Positions 1 to 7,593 of a stretch of DNA of 16,724 nt are shown in pieces (positions within the stretch are counted from its first letter, which is position 1; every line of letters starts with the position of its first letter). The stretch is from NCBI GenBank assembly GCA_035690885.1, contig DASSKC010000094.1:1-16724 (forward strand), read 5' to 3'. This DNA is from Oleiagrimonas sp035690885 (lineage in GTDB: Bacteria > Pseudomonadota > Gammaproteobacteria > Xanthomonadales > Rhodanobacteraceae). A model generated the notes under the pieces. It was not told where the DNA came from. It saw nothing but the letters and a program-made list of their open reading frames with translations, and made no database searches. The translations under genes and the position numbers were made by a program.

Positions 1-226
1 GTTCCTCGGCGCATCGGTGTCGTATCTGATTTCCAATGGTTCGTTCTACTGGCTGGGTGGCCGTTACGCCGACCCGCATTTTGCCGAGTACGTGGCGCGT
101 GCCTGGCAGTGGGGGCCGATGTTCGTGCGCACCACGTTGACCTATGTCGTCGTCGCGCTGGCCGTGCATGCGGTGGCCTGTCGACTGAGCCGACGCAAAC
201 CGCAGCTTGCGACCAATCGCACATGA
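1..226 (+). CDS. C-terminal part of a small integral membrane protein upstream of cobO, possibly DUF6580-like
   Basis: The frame is open from the left edge (first full codon at 2) to a TGA at 224-226, giving about 74 residues of a protein that starts outside the window. The visible part contains a hydrophobic/aromatic stretch around SYLISNGSFYWLGG. A clear transmembrane segment (TYVVVALAVHAVA) follows, and then a positively charged tail (RLSRRKPQ), consistent with a cytoplasmic C-terminus. The stop overlaps the cobO start as ATGA, so it is the operon member just before cobO. The SNG.FYWLGG.Y pattern resembles small putative transporters (DUF6580/ECF S-component-like) that I recall near B12 genes, but this assignment is weak. 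A role in corrinoid or cobalt uptake is inferred only from position. That it is a real coding sequence is supported by the overlap and the absence of any competing frame. Confidence 0.7.
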   Translation, partial: FLGASVSYLISNGSFYWLGGRYADPHFAEYVARAWQWGPMFVRTTLTYVVVALAVHAVACRLSRRKPQLATNRT

Positions 227-822
227 GCGATCAGCATCACCGCGAGCGCATGCGGCGCAAGAAGGAGCTGGTCGACCGCGGCATCGCACGCGCCACCATC
301 GATCGTGGCGTGGTAGTGGTCACCACCGGCAATGGCAAGGGCAAGAGCTCGTCCGGCTTCGGCATGCTGGCGCGCTCGCTCGGGCATGGGTTTCGCTGCG
401 GCGTGGTGCAGTTCATCAAGGGCAGCTTTTCCACCGGCGAGGAAGCGTTCTTCCGGCGTTTCCAGGGCGCGGGGCTGGACTACCATGTGATGGGTGAAGG
501 CTTTACCTGGGAAACGCAGGATCGTGAGCGAGACGTCGGCAAAGCCATGTCCGCGTGGCGGGTCGCGGCCGGCATGCTGGCCGATCCGGCGTATCGTTAC
601 GTCTTGCTCGATGAGTTGAACATTGCCTTGGTCAAGGACTACATCCCGCTCGCTGCCGTGGTGCAGGCACTGGCCGATCGGCCGCCGCAGCAGCATGTGG
701 TCATTACCGGCCGCGGTGCGCCCAAGGGTCTGGTGGAAGTGGCCGACACGGTGACCGAGATGCGCGTGGTCAAGCATGCGTTCAAGGCCGGCATCAAGGC
801 ACAGAAGGGCATCGAATTGTGA
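223..822 (+). CDS. cobO: Cob(I)yrinic acid a,c-diamide adenosyltransferase (CobO/BtuR/CobA type)
   Basis: Transfers the 5'-deoxyadenosyl group of ATP to the reduced cobalt of cob(I)yrinate a,c-diamide or related corrinoids in the cytoplasm. The 199-residue product has the normal family length. It opens with the charged N-terminal helix (RERMRRKKELVDRG) and carries the family P-loop variant GNGKGKSS at residues 36-43. It continues with VVQFIKGSF, GEGFTW, LLDELNIAL and the C-terminal ITGRGAP block, all hallmarks of the CobO/BtuR family rather than PduO or EutT. The start at 223 was chosen over the in-frame GTG at 109 because MSDQHHRERMRRKKE is the usual N-terminus and ATG 223 overlaps the preceding stop. 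There is no good Shine-Dalgarno, so initiation is probably by translational coupling. It overlaps cobB by 4 nt. Confidence 0.96.
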   Translation: MSDQHHRERMRRKKELVDRGIARATIDRGVVVVTTGNGKGKSSSGFGMLARSLGHGFRCGVVQFIKGSFSTGEEAFFRRFQGAGLDYHVMGEGFTWETQDRERDVGKAMSAWRVAAGMLADPAYRYVLLDELNIALVKDYIPLAAVVQALADRPPQQHVVITGRGAPKGLVEVADTVTEMRVVKHAFKAGIKAQKGIEL

Positions 823-2108
823 GTGTCAGCTGTCCGGCATTGTTGGTATCGGCGCCGGCCTCCGGCCAGGGCAAGACCTCGGTGACGGCGGCATTGGCGC
901 GTTGGCACACCCGCCAGGGGCGGCGCGTGCGCGTGTTCAAGACCGGGCCGGATTTTCTCGATCCGCTGCTGCTCGAACGCGCCAGCGGTGCGCCGGTCCA
1001 GCAATTGGATCTGTGGATGTGCGGCGAAGCGGATGTGCGCGCGCGCCTGCATGATGCGGCACGCGAAGCCGACCTGATCCTGATCGAAGGCGTGATGGGT
1101 TTGTTCGACGGTGACCCGTCCAGCGCCGATTTGGCGACGCGGCTCGACGTGCCGGTATTGGCGGTCATCGACGGCTCGGCCATGGCCCGCACCTTCGGCG
1201 CGTTGGCCATGGGCCTGGCGCACTATCGCGAGGGTGTGCACCTGCATGGCGTCGCCGCCAACCGCGTGGGCAGCGATTATCACGCGCAACTGTTGCGGCA
1301 GAGTCTGCCTGACGACATGGCCTGGCTGGGGGCGTTGCCGCGTGACGAGAAACTGGCGCTGCCGGAGCGGCACCTGGGTCTGGTGGTGGCTGCCGATGTG
1401 GACGATGTCGAGGCGCGGCTGGACGCGCTGGCCGATGCCTGGGAGGCCCATGCGACAACCGCATTGCCGCCGGCCGTCACGTTTGCCGATGCGGCCGTCG
1501 ATCCGGTGCCGTCGACACTGCAAGGCCGGCGCATCGCGATTGCCCGCGATGCCGCGTTCTGCTTTGTGTATCCGGCCAATGTGGCGCTGCTGCGCGAAGC
1601 CGGTGCCGAGCTGGTGTTCTTTTCGCCGCTGGCCGGCGATGCGTTGCCGGCCTGTGATGCGGTGTGGTTGCCGGGCGGCTATCCGGAATTGCATCTGGAT
1701 GCGCTGTCGGCGTGCAGCGATTTGCATCAGAACTTGCGTGAACATGTGGCCGCGGACAAGCCGTTGTTGGCCGAGTGTGGCGGCTTGCTGTTCATGCTTG
1801 ATACTTTGACCGACATCGACGGTCATGTCGCGCCCATGGCCGCGCTGTTGCAGGGTGATGCGCGCATGCAGTCGCGTCTGGGCGGGCTTGGACTGCAAAG
1901 TATCGAGTTGCCCGAGGGCGTGTTTCGTGGGCACACCTTCCATTACGCGCATGCCGACATTGCCACCGAACCCGTGGCCGAAGCGATCAATCCCAATGGC
2001 GGCCCGAGCCGCGAGATGGCGTATCGCCACCGGCGCATGACCGCCAGTTTCGTGCACCTGTATTTTCCGTCCAATCCAGTGGCGGCAACGCGGCTGTTCG
2101 CCTCATGA
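819..2108 (+). CDS. cobB: Cobyrinate a,c-diamide synthase (CobB/CbiA)
   Basis: ATP- and glutamine-dependent amidation of the a and c carboxylates of cobyrinate (or hydrogenobyrinate). The 429-residue protein has the two expected halves. The N-terminal synthetase half has a P-loop (SAPASGQGKTS, residues 11-21), the corrinoid-site motif KTGPDFLDP (41-49) and EGVMGLFDG (90-98). The C-terminal class I amidotransferase half has LPGGYPELH, the nucleophilic Cys320 in AECGGLLF, and His413 in SFVHLYF. Translation starts at a GTG that overlaps the cobO stop (GTGA), preceded by AAGGG at 805-809. Whether the native substrate is the cobalt form (CbiA) or the metal-free form (CobB) cannot be decided here. 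Absence of cobNST from the window gives no answer. It overlaps cbiB directly; in the Pseudomonas aeruginosa operon bluB lies at this point. Confidence 0.95.
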   Translation: MSVSCPALLVSAPASGQGKTSVTAALARWHTRQGRRVRVFKTGPDFLDPLLLERASGAPVQQLDLWMCGEADVRARLHDAAREADLILIEGVMGLFDGDPSSADLATRLDVPVLAVIDGSAMARTFGALAMGLAHYREGVHLHGVAANRVGSDYHAQLLRQSLPDDMAWLGALPRDEKLALPERHLGLVVAADVDDVEARLDALADAWEAHATTALPPAVTFADAAVDPVPSTLQGRRIAIARDAAFCFVYPANVALLREAGAELVFFSPLAGDALPACDAVWLPGGYPELHLDALSACSDLHQNLREHVAADKPLLAECGGLLFMLDTLTDIDGHVAPMAALLQGDARMQSRLGGLGLQSIELPEGVFRGHTFHYAHADIATEPVAEAINPNGGPSREMAYRHRRMTASFVHLYFPSNPVAATRLFAS

Positions 2109-3031
2109 CGACGGCACTGATGCTGATCGCGGCGGTCGTGATGGATGCCGTGTTTGGCGAGATGCGACGCGCGCACCCATTGGTATTGTTTGGCCGTATG
2201 GCCGTCTTTCTGGAAACGCGCCTGTGGCGCAATCGGCGTTGGGCGGGTGTGGTGGCCTGGGTGCTGACCGTCGTGCCGTTGGTTTTGTTGGCATGGTGGA
2301 TCGAGCAGCTGCTGGGCGGGATATCGGCGTGGCTGTCGGTGGGATTCACCGTCGTGCTGACGTGGGTCGCGATCGGCTTGCGCAGTCTGGGTGAGCATGC
2401 GCGACCGGTGGCAAGCGCCTTGGCGAAGGGTGATCTGGAAACGGCACGCGAGGCCGTGGGGCGTATCGTCGGGCGCAACGCTGCCGTATTGGATGCCGAC
2501 CAGGTCGCCGTCGCGGCCACCGAATCGGTACTGGAAAACGGCAATGACGCGGTGTTCGGCGCCTTGTTCTGGGCCGCGCTGCTGGGCGCGCCGGGCGTGG
2601 TCTTGTATCGCCTGGCCAATACGCTGGATGCGATGTGGGGACATCACAATGCGCGTTACGGGTATTTCGGTTGGGCCGCCGCGCGCGCCGATGACGCGCT
2701 CAACTTTATCCCGGCGCGGCTGGTGGCGTTGACGTATGCCTTGTGCGGACGTTTCGAGGGTGCCTGGCATGCATGGCGCACGCAGGCACGGCATTGGGTC
2801 AGCCCCAATGCCGGCCCGGTGATGGCGGCCGGAGCCGGCGCGCTGGGTGTCGAGCTTGGTGGGCGCGCGCCCTATCAGGGCCAGTGGATTGAGCGGCCGC
2901 AGCTCGGTGCCGGCGAGGCCCCGAACGCTTACACGATTGACCGCGCAATGCGCTTGGTGCGTCGCGGCGTGGTTGCGTGGCTGGTGGTGGCGCTGGTGGT
3001 CGGCGTGGTGACGGGAGTCAGTCATGCTTGA
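2105..3031 (+). CDS. cbiB: Adenosylcobinamide-phosphate synthase CbiB (CobD in Pseudomonas naming)
   Basis: Integral inner-membrane enzyme that joins (R)-1-amino-2-propanol O-2-phosphate to adenosylcobyric acid, making adenosylcobinamide phosphate. The 308-residue length is typical. Hydrophobic segments lie near residues 1-15, 45-65 and 73-90, and at the extreme C-terminus (VVAWLVVALVVGVV). The conserved core ESVLENGNDAVFGALFW is followed by ANTLDAMWGH, then GWAAARADDALNFIPARL and SPNAGPVMAAGAGALGVELGG, all diagnostic for CbiB. ATG 2105 overlaps the cobB stop (ATGA) with no visible Shine-Dalgarno, so coupling is likely. Its aminopropanol substrate comes from the decarboxylase encoded by the next gene, with which it overlaps by 8 nt. 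Confidence 0.95.
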   Translation: MTTALMLIAAVVMDAVFGEMRRAHPLVLFGRMAVFLETRLWRNRRWAGVVAWVLTVVPLVLLAWWIEQLLGGISAWLSVGFTVVLTWVAIGLRSLGEHARPVASALAKGDLETAREAVGRIVGRNAAVLDADQVAVAATESVLENGNDAVFGALFWAALLGAPGVVLYRLANTLDAMWGHHNARYGYFGWAAARADDALNFIPARLVALTYALCGRFEGAWHAWRTQARHWVSPNAGPVMAAGAGALGVELGGRAPYQGQWIERPQLGAGEAPNAYTIDRAMRLVRRGVVAWLVVALVVGVVTGVSHA

Positions 3032-4019
3032 GCACGGTGGACGCCTGCTTCAAGCCGCGCGCGAGTACGGCATCGAGCCGTCGCGCTGGCTGGACCTGTC
3101 CACCGGCATCAGCCCGTTCGCCTGGCCGGTGCCATCGATTCCCGCGCGCGTCTGGCAGCGATTGCCGGAAGACGAAGACGGCCTGGTCGCCGTCGCTTGC
3201 GATTATTACGGCGCACCGGATCTGCTGCCGGTGGCCGGTTCGCAGGCGGCGATCCAGACATTGCCGAAGCTGCGTGCGCATTCGCGTGTGGGTGTCATTG
3301 CGCCGGGGTATGCCGAGCACGCGCAGGCCTGGCGGCATGAGGGTCATGATGTCCAGATGCATTGCGCCGAGGACTTGCTGGCGTCAGCGGCCAGCCATGA
3401 CGTGATCGTGCTGATCCATCCGAACAACCCGGGCGGCGAGGTTTTTGCGCCGTCGACATTGCTGGCGTTGCACGCGCAGTTGGCGCAACGCGGCGGCTGG
3501 CTGATCGTCGACGAGGCGTTCATGGATGCCTCGCCGCAGCACAGCCTGTGCACGTACGCCGGTGAGCCGGGCCTGGTGGTGTTGCGTTCGGCCGGCAAGT
3601 TTTTCGGTTTGGCCGGTGCGCGCGCCGGGTTTGTCTGCGCGTGGCCGGAGCTGCTTGAGGCCATGCGCGTGTGGCTTGGGCCATGGACCGTCAGCGGGCC
3701 GACGCGGCATGTCTTGCGTCAGGCATTGGCCGATCACGTCTGGCATGCGCAGGCGCGCCTGCGTTTGCAAGAGGCCAGTGATCGGCTGCAGCGATTGCTG
3801 AGTGCGCACGGTCTTGCACCGACAGCGGGCACGGCTTTTTTCCAGTGGTGCCGAACTGCGCATGCGGCAAGCCTGCAGCAGGCGCTGGCCACGCGCGGCA
3901 TTCTGGTGCGGCATTTTGCGCAGCCGGCCAGCCTGCGTTTCGGCTTGCCGGCCGATGCTGCCGAGTGGGCGCGTCTGCAGAAGGCGCTGACTGAAATCAT
4001 GGGTGAGGTGGTCGCATGA
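3024..4019 (+). CDS. cobD: L-threonine-O-3-phosphate decarboxylase (CobD of Salmonella, CobC of Pseudomonas)
   Basis: Cytosolic PLP-dependent fold-type I enzyme, related to histidinol-phosphate aminotransferase. It decarboxylates threonine phosphate to (R)-1-amino-2-propanol phosphate, the linker used by CbiB. The 331-residue protein starts with the characteristic LEHGGRLLQAAREYGI and LDLSTGISPFAWP. It then shows IHPNNPGGE, the cofactor-binding VDEAFMD, and the PLP lysine Lys192 in RSAGKFFGLAGARAGF. The C-terminal LRFGLP carries the substrate-phosphate-binding arginine. It is shorter than some homologues but complete. GGGAG lies 6-10 nt before the ATG. Names conflict in the literature; I use the Salmonella name because the phosphatase downstream is also called CobC. 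Confidence 0.94.
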   Translation: MLEHGGRLLQAAREYGIEPSRWLDLSTGISPFAWPVPSIPARVWQRLPEDEDGLVAVACDYYGAPDLLPVAGSQAAIQTLPKLRAHSRVGVIAPGYAEHAQAWRHEGHDVQMHCAEDLLASAASHDVIVLIHPNNPGGEVFAPSTLLALHAQLAQRGGWLIVDEAFMDASPQHSLCTYAGEPGLVVLRSAGKFFGLAGARAGFVCAWPELLEAMRVWLGPWTVSGPTRHVLRQALADHVWHAQARLRLQEASDRLQRLLSAHGLAPTAGTAFFQWCRTAHAASLQQALATRGILVRHFAQPASLRFGLPADAAEWARLQKALTEIMGEVVA

Positions 4020-5494
4020 GCGCGCGCGTGTTGATGGTGCAGGGGTGTACGTCCGATGCCGGCAAGTCGACGCTGGTGGCGGCACTGTGTCGATGGTTGC
4101 ATCGGCGCGGCGTGGCGGTCGCGCCGTTCAAGCCGCAGAACATGGCGCTCAATGCCGCCGTCACCGCTGACGGCGGCGAGATCGGGCGTGCGCAGGCGGT
4201 GCAGGCGCAGGCGGCCGGAGTGGAGCCGCATACCGATTTCAATCCGGTGCTGCTCAAGCCTGACAGCGATACCGGCGCGCAGGTGATCGTGCACGGCAAG
4301 GCCGTGGCGCGCATGAGTGCCGGCGGCTATCACGACTACAAGGCGGTGGCGCGCGAAGCGGTGTTGGCCTCGCATGCGCGCCTGGTCGAGCGCTACGCGG
4401 CGGTGATCGTCGAAGGTGCCGGCAGCCCGGCCGAGATCAATTTGCGCGCCAACGACATTGCCAACATGGGCTATGCCGAGGCCGTCGATTGCCCGGTGGT
4501 GTTGATCGCCGATATTGATCGCGGCGGCGTGTTCGCGCATCTGGTCGGCACCCTGGCGCTGCTGTCGGACAGCGAGCAGGCGCGTGTTGCCGGCTTCGTG
4601 ATCAACCGTTTCCGGGGCGACATCGGCTTGCTGAAACCGGGCCTGGACTGGCTGGAAGCAAAGACCGGCAAACCGGTGCTGGGCGTGTTGCCGTATCTGC
4701 ACGGCCTTGAGATTGCTGCCGAGGATGCCTTGCCGCGCGAGCGCGTGGACAAGCCTCACGCACGCTTGCGCGTGGCGGTGCCGGTGTTGCCGCGGATCAG
4801 CAATCACACCGACTTCGACGCCTTGCGCGCGCATCCGGAAGTGGACTTTTATTTTGTCGCGCCCGGCGACCTGCCGCCACCGTGCGACTTGATCATCCTG
4901 CCGGGTTCCAAATCCACGCGTGCGGACTTGGAGTGGTTGCGTGGACAGGGGTGGGCAAAAGCCATCGATCGTCATCTGCGCTACGGCGGCAAGCTGATCG
5001 GCATCTGCGGTGGCTTGCAAATGCTGGGCAAGGTGATTGATGATCCCGATGGCATCGAAGGCGAGGCGGGTTCCAGCGCGGGCCTGGGCCTGCTGGACCT
5101 TGAAACGACATTGGTCGGAACCAAGCAGCTGCGCCGCGTGCACGGTCGCCTGACGCTGGATGACGCGACGGTCGAGGGCTACGAAATCCATTGCGGTGAG
5201 TCGCGCGGTGCGGCCCTGTCGCAACCAGCAAGCCGACTCGATGATGGCCGCGTCGACGGCGCGATGAGCGCCGACGGCCAGGTGCTTGGCAGTTACCTGC
5301 ATGGCCTGTTCGACCACCCGCAGGCATTGGACGCGTTGTTGCGCTGGGCCGGTCTTGACGCGGCCACGCCGTTCGACATGGCCGCCGTGCAGGAAGCGGC
5401 CATCGAGCGTCTGGCCGACGCGGTGGAGCAGCATCTGGATGCGGCCTTGCTGGAACGCTTGTTGTTGCCGGAGGTCGCGCTATGCGCACCTTGA
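4016..5494 (+). CDS. cobQ: Cobyric acid synthase (CobQ/CbiP)
   Basis: Glutamine-dependent amidation of the b, d, e and g side chains of adenosylcobyrinate a,c-diamide to give adenosylcobyric acid. The 492-residue protein begins LMVQGCTSDAGKSTLVAALCR, where the family's Walker A variant is GCTSDAGKS. KPQNMALNAAVTADGGEIGRAQ and VEGAGSPAEINLRANDIANMG follow, then DIDRGGVFA. The amidotransferase half has ILPGSKSTRADL, the nucleophile Cys331 in GICGGLQMLG and His429 in GSYLHGLFDHP. No catalytic residue is missing. A GAGG motif (4005-4008) gives correct spacing to ATG 4016, which overlaps the previous stop as ATGA. The 3' end overlaps cobU by 13 nt, the largest overlap in the operon. Confidence 0.97.
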   Translation: MSARVLMVQGCTSDAGKSTLVAALCRWLHRRGVAVAPFKPQNMALNAAVTADGGEIGRAQAVQAQAAGVEPHTDFNPVLLKPDSDTGAQVIVHGKAVARMSAGGYHDYKAVAREAVLASHARLVERYAAVIVEGAGSPAEINLRANDIANMGYAEAVDCPVVLIADIDRGGVFAHLVGTLALLSDSEQARVAGFVINRFRGDIGLLKPGLDWLEAKTGKPVLGVLPYLHGLEIAAEDALPRERVDKPHARLRVAVPVLPRISNHTDFDALRAHPEVDFYFVAPGDLPPPCDLIILPGSKSTRADLEWLRGQGWAKAIDRHLRYGGKLIGICGGLQMLGKVIDDPDGIEGEAGSSAGLGLLDLETTLVGTKQLRRVHGRLTLDDATVEGYEIHCGESRGAALSQPASRLDDGRVDGAMSADGQVLGSYLHGLFDHPQALDALLRWAGLDAATPFDMAAVQEAAIERLADAVEQHLDAALLERLLLPEVALCAP

Positions 5495-6009
5495 TCCTGG
5501 GTGGCGCGCGTTCGGGCAAGAGCGCGTGGGCCGAGCGCCTGGCCGCGGCCGGTGGTGCCAACGTAATCTACATCGCGACGGCGCAAGCCGGCGATGCCGA
5601 GATGGCGGTGCGCATCGCCCATCATCGTGCCCGGCGTCCGCCTGGCTGGGCGCTGGTGGAGGAGCCACTGGCGCTCGCCGACGTGTTGCGCAAACACGCC
5701 GCCGAGGGCCGCGTGTTGCTGGTCGATTGCCTCACCCTTTGGCTGAGCAACTTACTCGGGCATGCCGACCCGACGTGCTTCGCGCGCGAGCGTGCGGCCC
5801 TGTTGCGTACCTTGCCCGAGTGTCAGGGCGAGATCGCCCTGGTCGGCAACGAGGTCGGCATGGGCATCGTGCCGCTGGGTGAGTTGAGCCGTCGTTTCGT
5901 CGATGAAAGCGGTCGCCTGCATCAATCGCTGGCCGCGCAGTGCGAGCGCGTGATTTTCGTGGCGGCCGGCTTGCCGCTGAACCTCAAAGGAGATTTGCCT
6001 GATGTCTGA
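5482..6009 (+). CDS. cobU: Bifunctional adenosylcobinamide kinase / adenosylcobinamide-phosphate guanylyltransferase (CobU/CobP)
   Basis: Phosphorylates adenosylcobinamide and/or transfers GMP from GTP to adenosylcobinamide phosphate, giving adenosyl-GDP-cobinamide. At 175 residues it has normal size. The P-loop GGARSGKS is at residues 7-14, followed by VIYIATAQAGDAEMAVRI. The pair His47-His48 aligns with the guanylylated histidine that I recall as His46 in Salmonella CobU (first His of HH). VLLVDCLTLWLSNLL and the LVGNEVGMGIVP loop complete the signature, and the protein ends in the usual AAGLPLNLKG. A strong GGAGG (5470-5474) sits 7 nt before ATG 5482, inside cobQ. The kinase activity would also allow salvage of imported cobinamide. 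Confidence 0.96.
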   Translation: MRTLILGGARSGKSAWAERLAAAGGANVIYIATAQAGDAEMAVRIAHHRARRPPGWALVEEPLALADVLRKHAAEGRVLLVDCLTLWLSNLLGHADPTCFARERAALLRTLPECQGEIALVGNEVGMGIVPLGELSRRFVDESGRLHQSLAAQCERVIFVAAGLPLNLKGDLPDV

Positions 6010-7045
6010 GTGGTGGTCCGCCCCGTGCGCAACGCCTGATGCGTCCATTGAACAAGCTGCCCGTGCGCGCCAAACGTGCCTGACCAAACCACCCGGCTCG
6101 CTGGGACGGCTGGAAGACGTGGCCGTGCGATGGGCTGGCTGGCAGCGCACGTCCGAGCCCACGGTCGAGCGCGTCTGGATCAGCATTTTTGCCGGCGATC
6201 ACGGCGTGGCCGAGGAGGGCGTGTCGGCATTCCCGCAGGCCGTCACCGGCGAGATGTTGCGCAATTTTGCCGGCGGCGGCGCCGCCATCAGCGTGCTGGC
6301 ACGCACGCTGGGTGCGTCGCTGGATGTGGTCAATCTGGGCACGGTCAACGATCCGGGCGAGATCCCGGGTGTGCGCCGCGCCATCATCGCGCCGTCGACG
6401 GCCAATTTCTGTCGTCAGGCGGCATTGACCCAAGCGCAACTGCAGGCCGCCTTGCGGGCCGGTGCCGATGCCGTCGCGGCGGCACGGAGCGCGGACGCAC
6501 AGTTGTTCATTGGCGGCGAAATGGGCATTGCCAACACTACCGCCGCCAGTGCGCTGGGCAGTGCCTTGCTCGGCTTGCCGCCGGGGCAGTTGAGCGGTGC
6601 CGGTACCGGCCTGGACAGCGCCGGCATTGCGCACAAGGCCGAGGTCATTGCCCGCGCGCTCGACATTCATGCCGGGGACTACGACGCGATGGAATGGCTG
6701 CGCCGCCTCGGCGGGTTCGAGCTGGCGGCGTTGGCCGGGGCCTTCATTGCCGCCGCGCAGGCCGGCTTGCCGGTGCTGGTCGACGGTTTCATTGCCACCA
6801 GCGCGGCACTGGTGGCCACGCGCATTCAACCTGCCAGTCGTGACTGGATGGCGTTCGGCCACCGCTCGCATGAACACGGTCACGCGCAGGTTCTGGATGC
6901 GCTCGATGCCGAACCGTTGCTGGATCTGGGCATGCGTCTGGGCGAGGGCAGCGGGGCGGCCACGGCGGTGCCGCTGTTGCGTCTGGCCTGTGCCTTGCAC
7001 AACGGCATGGCGACGTTCGCCGAGGCCGGGGTGTCGGAGGCATGA
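6002..7045 (+). CDS. cobT: Nicotinate-nucleotide:dimethylbenzimidazole phosphoribosyltransferase (CobT)
   Basis: Activates the lower ligand base (usually 5,6-dimethylbenzimidazole) with nicotinate mononucleotide to give alpha-ribazole 5'-phosphate. The 347-residue protein shows the family blocks in order: CLTKPPGSLGRLEDVA, FAGDHGVAEEGVSAFPQAVTGEM, FAGGGAAISVLAR, GEMGIANTTAASAL, GAGTGLDSAGIAHKAEVI, DGFIATSAALVA and GHRSHEHGH. The catalytic glutamate, Glu315 in LGMRLGEGSGA, corresponds to Glu317 of the Salmonella enzyme. AAAGGAG at 5986-5992 is the best Shine-Dalgarno in the operon and sits 9 nt before the ATG. Product of the reaction goes to the CobC phosphatase and CobS encoded next. Confidence 0.97.
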   Translation: MSEWWSAPCATPDASIEQAARARQTCLTKPPGSLGRLEDVAVRWAGWQRTSEPTVERVWISIFAGDHGVAEEGVSAFPQAVTGEMLRNFAGGGAAISVLARTLGASLDVVNLGTVNDPGEIPGVRRAIIAPSTANFCRQAALTQAQLQAALRAGADAVAAARSADAQLFIGGEMGIANTTAASALGSALLGLPPGQLSGAGTGLDSAGIAHKAEVIARALDIHAGDYDAMEWLRRLGGFELAALAGAFIAAAQAGLPVLVDGFIATSAALVATRIQPASRDWMAFGHRSHEHGHAQVLDALDAEPLLDLGMRLGEGSGAATAVPLLRLACALHNGMATFAEAGVSEA

Positions 7046-7593
7046 GCCCGGCGCATATCGACTTGTTGCGTCACGGCGATACCGGCCAGAAAAGCTATCG
7101 CGGGCAGACCGACGACGCCCTGACCGACAAGGGTTGGGCGCAGCTTCGAGCGGCCGTGGTCGGGCGTTCCTGGGATGCCGTGGTGGCGTCCAGTCTGCAG
7201 CGTTGCGCAGCATTCGCGCAGGAGCTGGCCACGGCGCGCGGGCTGCCGCTGCGGCTGGATGCGCGTCTGGTCGAGTACCATTTCGGCGATTGGCAGGGCG
7301 TGCCGATCGAAACCATCAACGCCCGCGACGGCGCGGCCCTGGGTCGCTTCTGGGCCGATCCGCAAGCGCATCCACCACCGGGAGCCGAGTCGTTTGCCGC
7401 GTTCCACGCACGCTTGTCGGCGGCGCTTGATCAGGTCGCCCTCGAAAACCCTGGCCGACGCGTGCTGGTGGTGACCCACGGCGGAGCCATCCGCCTCCTG
7501 CGGTGCCACGTGGAGGGACGCGGCTACGGCGACATGGCCGGCATCGAGGTGGCGCATGCCTCGTTGCATGCCGTGCCGTGGCCGTCAGCCTGA
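7042..7593 (+). CDS. cobC: Alpha-ribazole phosphatase (CobC), histidine phosphatase superfamily
   Basis: Removes the 5'-phosphate of alpha-ribazole phosphate or of adenosylcobalamin 5'-phosphate. The 183-residue protein has the phosphohistidine motif LRHGDT (His11; most relatives have RHGET). YRGQTDDALTDKGWAQL and SSLQRCAAFA (the SxLxRC block) follow, then a conserved acid in EYHFGDWQG and the second catalytic histidine in VVTHGGAIR. Other members of this superfamily are mutases or general phosphatases; the specific call rests on position between cobT and cobS. ATG 7042 overlaps the cobT stop as ATGA. A GGAGG lies only 1 nt upstream of that ATG, too close to act normally, so coupling probably drives initiation. 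Confidence 0.9.
   Translation: MSPAHIDLLRHGDTGQKSYRGQTDDALTDKGWAQLRAAVVGRSWDAVVASSLQRCAAFAQELATARGLPLRLDARLVEYHFGDWQGVPIETINARDGAALGRFWADPQAHPPPGAESFAAFHARLSAALDQVALENPGRRVLVVTHGGAIRLLRCHVEGRGYGDMAGIEVAHASLHAVPWPSA

Noticed and set aside
639..2057. 472-codon open frame on the - strand across cobO/cobB
   Set aside because: Exactly antisense to well-conserved cobB; the translation is His/Gln/Arg-rich with no recognisable motif, the usual shadow of high-GC codon bias.
3734..5434. 566-codon open frame on the - strand across cobQ
   Set aside because: Antisense shadow of cobQ, which has every catalytic motif; no start context or family signature.
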